A stretch of DNA of 9,982 nt from an uncultured Actinomyces sp. (GTDB lineage Bacteria; Actinomycetota; Actinomycetes; Actinomycetales; Actinomycetaceae): positions 1 through 9,982 of the forward strand of contig CAJZDJ010000075.1 in NCBI GenBank assembly GCA_915063485.1, given 5' to 3'. The notes below the pieces were generated by a model. It made no database searches and was not told the origin of the DNA. It worked only from the letters and a program-made list of their open reading frames with translations. Within the stretch, counting starts at the first letter, position 1. Every line of letters starts with the position of its first letter. The translations under genes were made by a program, and so were the position numbers. Below are positions 1-6,858 of this stretch, in pieces.

Positions 1-296
1 TCATCTTCTAGATGCACGCGCTTTACCTCGCCAGCCAGCTCCAGCTTGACCACATCCTCATAGCGGATGTCGGTGCCAAACTTCTCAGCCTGCTCCATCA
101 TGTTGTTCATCAGGTCAGGGCCCTGAATACCCTCAGGGAAACCAGGGAAGTTTTCCACCTCAGTGGTGTTCATTAGGGCGCCACCGGCAGTCACTGCGCC
201 TGCTACCAGCACCGGCTTGAGCTGGGCTCGGGCCGCGTAGATAGCGGCGGTGTAACCGGCAGGTCCGGAACCTACGATAACGACGTCGTGAACCAT
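1..296 (-). CDS. trxB: Thioredoxin reductase, N-terminal part (3' end off the left edge)
   Basis: This is an NADPH-dependent flavoenzyme that reduces thioredoxin in the cytoplasm. The visible 98 residues begin [20 protein letters not shown], a Rossmann FAD-binding motif ([10 protein letters not shown], residues 9-17). They continue with [16 protein letters not shown], typical of actinobacterial TrxB. The redox CxxC expected near residue 135 lies outside the window, so activity cannot be judged. The ATG at 294-296 is chosen because an AGGAG ribosome binding site (301-305) sits 4 nt upstream and the FAD motif starts at the usual distance. The gene is downstream of and co-directional with murJ, but a hairpin and its own candidate promoter separate them, so it is probably transcribed alone or with a trxA beyond the left edge (inference). 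Family assignment is secure. Confidence 0.95.
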   Translation of the reverse strand, partial: MVHDVVIVGSGPAGYTAAIYAARAQLKPVLVAGAVTAGGALMNTTEVENFPGFPEGIQGPDLMNNMMEQAEKFGTDIRYEDVVKLELAGEVKRVHLED

Positions 297-330
297 GCTG
301 CTCCTGTTCTTCAATGCTTGTTGGCAGGTA

Positions 331-358
331 CAACCGAGACCTAAGTCCGAATGTTCCC
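331..358 (-). promoter_or_regulatory. Candidate SigR/SigH-type (thiol-stress ECF sigma) promoter of trxB
   Basis: Read on the minus strand, the sequence has GGGAAC (-35, 358-353), exactly 18 nt, then GTTG (-10, 334-331). The known consensus for Streptomyces SigR and mycobacterial SigH promoters is GGAAT/C, about 18 nt, GTT, and trxB-type genes are classic members of those regulons. Initiation about 7 nt past GTT would leave a leader of roughly 28 nt carrying the AGGAG ribosome binding site of trxB. The match and spacing are seen directly. That a SigR/SigH orthologue exists in this organism and uses the site is inference. Confidence 0.55.
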
Positions 359-359
359 A

Positions 360-401
360 ATACAAATGTTAGCTGCACCCTATCAAGTAGGGGCAGCTAA
401 C
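360..401 (-). terminator. Rho-independent-like terminator after the murJ operon
   Basis: GTTAGCTGC (368-376) pairs with GCAGCTAAC (393-401), and CCCTA (378-382) pairs with TAGGG (388-392). This gives a 14-bp stem with one bulged base (A377) and a TCAAG loop (383-387). On the minus strand the hairpin is followed by the T-rich stretch ATTTGTATT, so it best serves transcripts leaving murJ, about 64 bp after its stop codon. It lies just upstream of the candidate trxB promoter and would insulate trxB from read-through. Confidence 0.65.
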
Positions 402-412
402 TTAACTAGCGC

Positions 413-426
413 GGCTGTTATCAGCC
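413..426. repeat. Small inverted repeat next to the murJ terminator
   Basis: GGCTG (413-417) and CAGCC (422-426) form a 5-bp stem around a TTAT loop. It lies between the murJ stop codon and the larger hairpin at 368-401. It has no clear T tract on the minus strand, so on its own it is a weak terminator candidate; it might assist the larger one. Confidence 0.3.
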
Positions 427-464
427 ATTAACTGGTCTGTCTGCCTTGCTATGCGCCTAGGAAA

Positions 465-3400
465 CTATTGGCCCTGGGTTGAGGTGACTGTGGGCACCGT
501 CGAAGCGGCAGGACCATCATCCTCATCGAAGGAAACGTTAGACAGACCCAGCAGGTTAGAGAAGGCAAACACCACTGCCAGAATTACTACCAGCGCTAAG
601 GCAGCCAGCAGCGCCCAGGAGGTGCGGCTGCGTTCCTTGTACTGGATGTACTCTGCCTCGTTTTCTTCCTTGCTGGGCATGTGGCGAGGTGCGTCTAGGG
701 CCTCTTTTGTGGCCGGCATGGTGGGCATAGAGATGATGTCGCTCAGATCGCTTAAATCAACCTCACGGCCTGGGCCAGGGGCAGCCGGAATGGCGTCACT
801 GGCCGCCTTAATGTCCTCACGCACGCTGTTACCCACGCGCGAAGCCAACTGGGTGGTCTTAATGCGAGTGTTCTTAATTAGGCCCTTAACAGCCTCAAGG
901 CCCTCAACGCCCTCTTCAAGCTGCTTAGTGGTGAACTCAGTGGGCTGGGCTACCGGTAGCTGGGAGCCTTTAACTGGCTGCCACGTGCCCAGAGCGGTGA
1001 CCAGCGCGGCGGCGCTACGGATGGGCCTACCCGAATACTGCTGGGCGAAAATCTCGTCCAGGTCAGCCGGAACCTGCGGGTTAATCGTGGCCGGAGAAAC
1101 CGGGTGGCCGCCGGTCATGGGGGCACTGGGAATCCCGGTGCGCTTACCCGGCCAGCGCTTAGTCAGCCCGTAATAGAGCAGATCCAGCAGCGCCTTAGCA
1201 TCGGTAATGTCGTAGGCCAATAGGCCATGCTCATCACGGTCAATCTTTACGTGACGCAGCGCCGACTCGTAAGACAAGCCAAACACGCGCACTTTACCGT
1301 CCACAGTCACGCGGATGTCTTCAGTGCTCAGGCACAGGTGGTGCAGGCCGCGACGAGAGGCGTTATCCAAAGCGGAAGCCACCTCGCCAATAATGGAGCG
1401 GGCCTGCTCAACCTCCAGGCCGTCCTCAATGAGACGGTCAAAAGAGACCCCCTCAACCGGGTCGGTGACAATGAAAGCCGGCTCTAATTCGACGTCGCGC
1501 ACCCGTACCAGACGCGGGTCGGTAGCCAGAGCGGCGCGCTGAGCGGACTCAAGCACCTCGACCTGGTTGCGTACAGCCTCGGTGAGCACATAAATGGCCA
1601 CTGGCTGGTCCAAAATCGTGTCGATGCCGTGGTAGCGGCGTACGTGTGGAAGTGATGTGGGCAGATTGCCACACAGGTGATAGCGGCCCGAACCGATCGG
1701 GAAAGATTGAACTAGATTTTCTGCTTCTGGCTGCATAGGAATAGAAGGCGCTGGCGTATCCGCACCCGACGACGCCGGGGGCGGAGGAATTGGCGGAATA
1801 GCTGCAGCAGGAGCTGCGTTAGCGATTGTACCTAGCGACTTAGAGGCAGACGAAGAAGTCTTTGGAGTGTTGCTTACGCTGGTAGAGGTAGCACCCTTAA
1901 TGGAGTCCTTAGCTGAGCCCTTAGTGGCGGCGTCGTCGACGGCGTCACGGGCAGCCGCAGTGGCCTCCTTGGCGGCAGCTAAAGTGGCGGGGGCTGATTG
2001 GGGTAGCGTAACTTTACTGGTTACCTGATCACTGACAGTGTTGGTGGTGGCCGCGTGGATAACCTCACCCTCAGCGATTACGTCAGAGTACTTAAGCGGC
2101 ACACTCTTATATGCGGGCGGGGTGACCAGGGCGGCGGCACCCTTATTAAGCACCTTGGCGATCGGGGCGGGCAGCAGGGAGGCTACCTTACGCACCACGG
2201 AGGTAACCGGGCGGGCAATGTTGTTTAGTTCCTCAATGCGCAAAGCCCGGGCGGTGAGCAGATACACCAGGGTCATAAGCGGGGCAACAATGAGGATCTG
2301 CGCCAGAGAATCACTAAAACCACTGTTGATGTGGATTAGGTTGAGCCCGTAACGCACCAGGTAACCAACCACCACGGCGGGGGCCACCGCCAGGCCCAGC
2401 AATGCGTAGGTGCCGCTAACCCGGCGCACATCCATATGCGGCAGGTGCTTACGCAGCAAAAATACAATAATTACCGAGCCAGTAGCCTGGCTTACTGCTG
2501 AACCCAGGGCCGCCAGAATCATCCACCAGGTGGCCGGAGCAAACATATATGCCGCAGCGCAAATAATGATCTGGGAAAGACCCACGGGCACGTCGGCCCA
2601 CAGCATACGTTTAGTGTCGTTATAGGCCAGCATTACACGCTGCATAGTGGCCCATAAACCCTGAGGCACAATACCGATTGCCAGCATCATCAGCACAGCG
2701 GCAGAAGCGGAAACTTCTTCAGGACGCAAAGTGGGTACAAACACCTGCATGGCCGGCCCGGCCAGTACAAAAATACCGGCACTGAATAGGGTGGTGAAAA
2801 TAGCGATAGTGCGCAGGCCTAAAGACAAATCATCCTTAACACCTTCAGCATCTCCCGCAGCCGCTTTTTCACTCATGCGGGTAAATAGCGCCACAATAAT
2901 TGAGGTGGTTACCAATGATTGCGGCAGCATGAAAATCATTTGCGCATTGGTGTAAATAACCGTAGAAGGCACCACCGTGTGGGCATATTTGGGTAATTCG
3001 CTAGCGCTTAAAGCCGCAGTACCCAGGTTATAGACCACCAAGGTGCTTAGCTCCACCACAATTAGGCCAAACACTGCCCATAGGGCCACCTTGGATACCT
3101 GACCCAAGCCAGAACCGCGCAGACCCCACACCAGGCGGGGCTTAAAGCCAGTGCGTACCAGCGGGATGTACAGGACCAAAGCCTGGATGGCGATACCCAG
3201 GGTGGAGGTACCCGCAATTACAGCAGTGCGGGTGAAATCCCAGTCGCCGGGGCTACCGCCGCCGGAGTATTCGCCGTAAATAAACAGGTAGGCAGCCAGG
3301 GAAACAATCGAAATAATGTTATTTAATACCGGTGCCCACATGTAGGGGCCGAAATTATTTTTAGCGTTTAGGACCTGGCCCCATAGGGCATAAAGTCCAT

Positions 3401-3821
3401 AGAAGAAAATCTGTGGCAAACACCAGTAGGCAAACGCGGTAGCTAGACCATGCCATTGACCTAATTGGGAACCATAAATAGTTACCACTATGGTGGCAGC
3501 TACCGTCAATACGCCGGTGACCACCGCCAGTAGAGCGCCAGCGGTGGTAATCAGCCGGTTAATGAATTCTTCACCGGCTTTTTGGCGTAGCGCCCGCACA
3601 ATTTGGGGCACCAAAATAGCGTTTAGTACGCCGGCAGCCAGCAGGTTATAGATCATGGTGGGCGCGTTATTGGCCACCGTGAAGGCGTCAGCGGCGCCCG
3701 ATCCGGTAGCACCCAGCGCGGCCACCAGCATGGCGTTACGCACCAGCCCCAACATGCGGGAAGCTAGCGTACCCATAAACATGACTGCGCTAGAACGCGC
3801 CAGTGTTGGTGCTTTTGCCAT
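465..3821 (-). CDS. murJ: Lipid II flippase MurJ fused to a cytoplasmic pseudokinase domain
   Basis: This 1118-residue membrane protein is the actinobacterial long form of MurJ (MviN), which flips lipid II across the membrane for peptidoglycan synthesis. Residues 1 to about 535 form the multi-span MOP-family transporter, with the conserved N-terminal SRMLGLVR (R22, R28) and a conserved Asp (D45). Residues about 545-705 are an Ala/Ser/Thr-rich linker with a proline run (IPPIPPPP, 675-682). Residues about 708-945 are a kinase-like fold whose catalytic residues are lost: the VAIK lysine is Y744, HRD is HLC (828-830) and DFG is VFG (846-848). A juxtamembrane stretch follows, then one transmembrane helix (about 1067-1091) and only about 27 outer residues. 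The architecture follows M. tuberculosis Rv3910, whose pseudokinase binds FhaA after PknB phosphorylation, but the large extracellular domain is missing. The ATG is 3 nt after the upstream stop codon, with GAAGGG as ribosome binding site. Confidence 0.93.
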   Translation of the reverse strand: MAKAPTLARSSAVMFMGTLASRMLGLVRNAMLVAALGATGSGAADAFTVANNAPTMIYNLLAAGVLNAILVPQIVRALRQKAGEEFINRLITTAGALLAVVTGVLTVAATIVVTIYGSQLGQWHGLATAFAYWCLPQIFFYGLYALWGQVLNAKNNFGPYMWAPVLNNIISIVSLAAYLFIYGEYSGGGSPGDWDFTRTAVIAGTSTLGIAIQALVLYIPLVRTGFKPRLVWGLRGSGLGQVSKVALWAVFGLIVVELSTLVVYNLGTAALSASELPKYAHTVVPSTVIYTNAQMIFMLPQSLVTTSIIVALFTRMSEKAAAGDAEGVKDDLSLGLRTIAIFTTLFSAGIFVLAGPAMQVFVPTLRPEEVSASAAVLMMLAIGIVPQGLWATMQRVMLAYNDTKRMLWADVPVGLSQIIICAAAYMFAPATWWMILAALGSAVSQATGSVIIVFLLRKHLPHMDVRRVSGTYALLGLAVAPAVVVGYLVRYGLNLIHINSGFSDSLAQILIVAPLMTLVYLLTARALRIEELNNIARPVTSVVRKVASLLPAPIAKVLNKGAAALVTPPAYKSVPLKYSDVIAEGEVIHAATTNTVSDQVTSKVTLPQSAPATLAAAKEATAAARDAVDDAATKGSAKDSIKGATSTSVSNTPKTSSSASKSLGTIANAAPAAAIPPIPPPPASSGADTPAPSIPMQPEAENLVQSFPIGSGRYHLCGNLPTSLPHVRRYHGIDTILDQPVAIYVLTEAVRNQVEVLESAQRAALATDPRLVRVRDVELEPAFIVTDPVEGVSFDRLIEDGLEVEQARSIIGEVASALDNASRRGLHHLCLSTEDIRVTVDGKVRVFGLSYESALRHVKIDRDEHGLLAYDITDAKALLDLLYYGLTKRWPGKRTGIPSAPMTGGHPVSPATINPQVPADLDEIFAQQYSGRPIRSAAALVTALGTWQPVKGSQLPVAQPTEFTTKQLEEGVEGLEAVKGLIKNTRIKTTQLASRVGNSVREDIKAASDAIPAAPGPGREVDLSDLSDIISMPTMPATKEALDAPRHMPSKEENEAEYIQYKERSRTSWALLAALALVVILAVVFAFSNLLGLSNVSFDEDDGPAASTVPTVTSTQGQ

Positions 3822-3824
3822 TAC

Positions 3825-6290
3825 TTACCCTTCTGAGATCACCACACGGCGACCACGGTGTATCGTCCTGACGATACCGGCCACCATAAGCACGCTAAAT
3901 ACACTGCCTAAGCCCCAGGTAAACCAGCTTTCCCAGTTGGCGCGCACACGCATATGCACAGTGGAACTGGAACCTACCGGCTGCCCCAAGGCGTTCTTCA
4001 TAGAAACCTTGACGTCAATATCACCGCTACCCACGGCATTTACCGGCACCATCACAGTGGTTTGGGAGTTAGCCGGAATAACTGCAGTGGTGTCTCCCTT
4101 GCTACGCAGTAGCGAACGCGAAGGGCGTAAATGGATAGTGACCTTGGCGGGCTGTGAAGTGTCGTTAGAGACGCGCACAGGCAGATGCGCGGAGGAGTCA
4201 ATGAGGTTAATGGTAGAGCTGGGCAGGGTGCGCAGCATATTGCCGATGATCTTATTGCGGCAGCCGACGTCGTCGATAACCACCATGAACTTACCTTGAC
4301 GCCAAGCTGAGGACGTAGCCACCTCAGTTAGACGCAGGGTAGAGCCAGCGATTTTTGCGGGCTCATTGTAGATAGACACCATGTTTTGGGTGGTGCTAAC
4401 AGTTTTGGAGGCGGTGGCTAGTTCTTGCTCGCTGATGCGGTAGGGGTCAGTGGAGCTGACGGGCAGAGGTTCGCGTTCAATCTCAGTGCCGTCGCTAGCT
4501 TTAGTGCTAGCTAACTGTTCCAGTTCAGTTAGTGGGGCCGGGGTGGACCAGCTGTTGTTTATGGCCGAAAGCCGGTCGTTTAGGTCCTTAACATCCATAT
4601 TGGAGGCGGAGTTACGCTCTACCAGCAGCAAAATGTGGCGCACCTGATCCGGGCGTTGACGGGTGATAACAGCCGTAGTGCCGCGAGCCAGCTGACGCGC
4701 GTCAAAGTCGGTTAGGTTACCTAAAAAGCCCTCATAGGTGGTTAGCACCCCAGAAACAGACTCTGACAGGGTCTGATCGGGGATCAGTACGCGCTGGTTG
4801 TTGAGGAAAGCTGTGGAGTCAGGAATGTAGTCCAAATCCTCAGCTGGATATAGTGCAGCAGGTGGCGAGATAACTGTGTTTACTTGGCCTTTTACTGCGT
4901 CCAGGTAGGTTTGGTCTAGCTCTAGCGACGAGGAGATAGCTACGTCTGCACGGGCCCCGCTTAGTAGCTGGTCCTTACCAACCATGGCTTTAGATTGGTT
5001 GATAGCTTCCCTGATTTGGCTGGCTCCAGTGCTGACATGGCTAAGGGCAACCAGGTCGGCGTCCATAGGCGGCAGGGCGATGATGCCCCCGCGTTTGAGA
5101 GCGCCAGCTAGGGCCTGGTTAAGGGCCGCGACTTGCTGGGCCTCAACTGCTTTTGCGTTCTGGGTGGAGCTTTGAGTGGGGGTAGGGGTAGCTGAGGCGC
5201 TAGGCGTGGCACTAGCGGTGGCACTAGGCGTGGAATTGTCAGTGTTTGCAGAGGCAGTGGCCGGGGCACTAGCAGTTGGGCTGGCCGTAGCGCTAGGGGT
5301 AGCGTCTGCGGTTTTTTGGTTAACCGCTGCGGCAGTGGCGCCTAGGGCAGAAAGCAGGTAGGGGTCTACAGCCACAATTGTCTGACTATTAGCAGCGTTA
5401 AGTATTTCGATAGTGCGTGTACGCATCTGGGTGGTGGCAAGTTTGAGATCTACCTTGTCACCGGTGATGCAGGCGTTAGGGCTAAAACCATCACTTTGGC
5501 TGGGGGTAAAGGCTGCCCCTGACTGCAAGGCCAGTAGCTCACGCATCTGCATAGCTGAGGCGGTGAGGGGGATTACCGCAGTGATTTTGGTGGGCTGCAC
5601 CTGGGTGTTGGGTGACCACACCGCAATGGCGCGGTCGCTACTAACTAGCTCACCGGAAGTTACGGTCACTTCCATGCCGCGCGCGCCCCAGTTGTTGCCG
5701 GCAGCGCTGGGAAGCTGCGAGGCGCGAATGTTCAGCGAAAAATGCATAGAGGCGCCCGCTGCCAGGGAGTGGTTTAGCTGCTCAGTGTGGGCTACATAGC
5801 TGTAGGAGCTGTCGTCAAACACCAGCCAGTCTTTAAGTAGCTCCACTGAACTTTGTGAGCGTGACTGCAGCGATACGCGCACATCAAAGCCAGATAGCGT
5901 CTCAGTGGAGGTATTGGTGATAGTCCCCTCCACAGTGATATCACTGCCGGGGCTAATTACCTCAGGGTTGATTTGGTCAACTTCTACAGTGAGTCCGTCA
6001 GCTGCAGATTGGCTAATGTCTGCGGCTGAACCAGTGGGGGTACCTCGGCGGTGACCAGTGCTTTTAACGCTTGCGCTGGTTTTGGTGGCCGCATTACTTT
6101 TAGCGACGCCGCCAGCCTGGGCTGTTTTCACGGTGGCGTAGTGCGCAGCTTGCGACGACGACGCAGCCACGTTTTCACCGTAACTTACTGCTGTAGCGCT
6201 CGCCCCAGCTGATGCTGAAGGGAAGATAGCGAGCAGCGCCATTGCTGAGGCAATGGCGCTATAGCGTAAAGCTTTTTTAAATCGTTTCAC
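3825..6290 (-). CDS. DUF6049-family secreted, membrane-anchored protein (function unknown)
   Basis: This 821-residue protein has a signal peptide (MKRFKK, hydrophobic core at about 11-23, likely cleavage after the ASA ending at residue 28). A long extracytoplasmic region follows, then one transmembrane helix near the end (about 789-808) and a short basic cytoplasmic tail. Residues about 100-225 look like a beta-rich domain (TVEVDQINPEVISPGSDITV onward), and a second such stretch precedes the helix. A low-complexity Ala/Ser/Thr/Pro insert spans residues about 328-379. By position and topology it matches the Rv3909 type always found beside murJ; I assign DUF6049 from that and general resemblance. 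The start is GTG, overlapping the Nudix stop by 4 nt (GTGA), with AGGTGA just upstream. The next gene, murJ, starts 3 nt after its stop, so translational coupling is likely. A role in envelope assembly is inference; no enzymatic motif is evident. Confidence 0.85.
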   Translation of the reverse strand: MKRFKKALRYSAIASAMALLAIFPSASAGASATAVSYGENVAASSSQAAHYATVKTAQAGGVAKSNAATKTSASVKSTGHRRGTPTGSAADISQSAADGLTVEVDQINPEVISPGSDITVEGTITNTSTETLSGFDVRVSLQSRSQSSVELLKDWLVFDDSSYSYVAHTEQLNHSLAAGASMHFSLNIRASQLPSAAGNNWGARGMEVTVTSGELVSSDRAIAVWSPNTQVQPTKITAVIPLTASAMQMRELLALQSGAAFTPSQSDGFSPNACITGDKVDLKLATTQMRTRTIEILNAANSQTIVAVDPYLLSALGATAAAVNQKTADATPSATASPTASAPATASANTDNSTPSATASATPSASATPTPTQSSTQNAKAVEAQQVAALNQALAGALKRGGIIALPPMDADLVALSHVSTGASQIREAINQSKAMVGKDQLLSGARADVAISSSLELDQTYLDAVKGQVNTVISPPAALYPAEDLDYIPDSTAFLNNQRVLIPDQTLSESVSGVLTTYEGFLGNLTDFDARQLARGTTAVITRQRPDQVRHILLLVERNSASNMDVKDLNDRLSAINNSWSTPAPLTELEQLASTKASDGTEIEREPLPVSSTDPYRISEQELATASKTVSTTQNMVSIYNEPAKIAGSTLRLTEVATSSAWRQGKFMVVIDDVGCRNKIIGNMLRTLPSSTINLIDSSAHLPVRVSNDTSQPAKVTIHLRPSRSLLRSKGDTTAVIPANSQTTVMVPVNAVGSGDIDVKVSMKNALGQPVGSSSTVHMRVRANWESWFTWGLGSVFSVLMVAGIVRTIHRGRRVVISEG
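5154..5309 (-). repeat. Low-complexity coding stretch with three 12-bp tandem units
   Basis: This stretch encodes residues about 328-379 of the DUF6049 protein, almost only Ala, Ser, Thr and Pro. Within it, three adjacent 12-bp units run from 5197 to 5232 on the plus strand: GCGCTAGGCGTG, GCACTAGCGGTG and GCACTAGGCGTG. They encode TPSA/TASA/TPSA-like tetrapeptides on the minus strand. Looser copies occur at about 5268-5300. Because the unit is a multiple of 3, copy number could change without breaking the frame. The peptide is probably a flexible, possibly glycosylated extracellular spacer (inference). Confidence 0.7.
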
Positions 6291-6793
6291 CCGTCACCTA
6301 CTAGAATTCTGCGGGCGGCAGCGACAATGCGACGCTCGTTTGGATAAGCCAAACGGCGTGACACTTCACTTAGTGGCACCCAAGCTACGTCCTCGGCCTC
6401 ATGATCAGGGTCGTTTTCAATGGTCAGCTCGCCGCCGATAGCTTCCAACAAATAGTGATGAACTACCTTGTGTACGCGATGCTGATCCCCGGTGAACCAA
6501 TAGTCGATTGAGGCCAAGTGGCGCAGTACGCGCCCCTCAATACCGGTTTCTTCCGATATTTCACGGACGGCAGCTTCTTGGGGAGTTTCACTGCCTTCTA
6601 GATGACCCTTAGGTAGACACCATTCCAGGCGGGCGCCGCGATTGCGGCGGGCAATTACTGCGGCCATGGCCTGCCCGTTTTGGACGTCTACTACCAGCCC
6701 ACCAGCGCTGGTTTCGTCTACTACCGGCAACGCACGCGAACTGACCCGGCGCAGAGCTGGGCCAGGGTATGGGAACGGGCGGTTAGCAGACAT
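6287..6793 (-). CDS. Nudix (MutT-like) hydrolase
   Basis: This 168-residue cytoplasmic hydrolase of nucleoside-diphosphate-linked substrates has a complete Nudix box at residues 63-85: G63, then E69, then REISEETGI (77-85), matching Gx5Ex7REUxEExGU. The beta-strand core is also present (TSAGGLVV before the box, VHKVVHHYLLEA after it). It corresponds by position to mycobacterial mutT4 (Rv3908); the true substrate (8-oxo-dGTP, ADP-ribose, diadenosine polyphosphate or other) cannot be told from sequence. An open frame extends upstream to 7009, but that part would overlap pcnA and resembles nothing. The ATG at 6791-6793 (MSANRPFPYP) is preferred because it follows a TAGAAT box by a few bases and clears the divergent gene. 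It is the first gene of the Nudix-DUF6049-murJ operon. Confidence 0.88.
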   Translation of the reverse strand: MSANRPFPYPGPALRRVSSRALPVVDETSAGGLVVDVQNGQAMAAVIARRNRGARLEWCLPKGHLEGSETPQEAAVREISEETGIEGRVLRHLASIDYWFTGDQHRVHKVVHHYLLEAIGGELTIENDPDHEAEDVAWVPLSEVSRRLAYPNERRIVAAARRILVGDG

Positions 6794-6800
6794 ATACAAG

Positions 6801-6806
6801 ATTCTA
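6801..6806 (-). promoter_or_regulatory. Candidate -10 box for a leaderless Nudix-DUF6049-murJ transcript
   Basis: On the minus strand TAGAAT (6806-6801) differs from TATAAT by one base and ends 7 nt before the A of the Nudix ATG. Transcription would start on or within two bases of the start codon. No Shine-Dalgarno sequence precedes the ATG, which agrees with a leaderless mRNA, common in Actinomycetota. No convincing -35 hexamer is visible at 16-18 nt. Confidence 0.45.
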
Positions 6807-6813
6807 AAACACA

Positions 6814-6822
6814 GGTGGATAA
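6814..6822 (-). promoter_or_regulatory. DnaA-box-like 9-mer between the divergent genes
   Basis: On the minus strand TTATCCACC matches the DnaA box TTATCCACA at 8 of 9 positions. It lies between the divergent starts of the Nudix gene and pcnA, upstream of the TAGAAT box. This gene block is origin-proximal in related bacteria. One near match is expected by chance in several kilobases, so the call is weak. Confidence 0.2.
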
Positions 6823-6858
6823 CTGCGCGTGTGGCGTAGACATGGCAATCTAGTAGGG

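Noticed and set aside
451..1173. 240-codon open frame on the plus strand
   Set aside because: It is antisense to the pseudokinase and C-terminal part of murJ. Its protein is Ser/Arg-rich with no recognisable domain, while the minus-strand frame is clearly coding.
3655..4299. 214-codon open frame on the plus strand spanning the murJ-DUF6049 junction
   Set aside because: It is antisense to two well-supported genes, has no recognisable domain and looks like a shadow of high-GC coding sequence.
5176..5361. Plus-strand frame with a Gly/Val/Ala/Leu repeat that looks like membrane helices
   Set aside because: The hydrophobic pattern is simply the reverse complement of the TPSA-type repeat in the DUF6049 gene.
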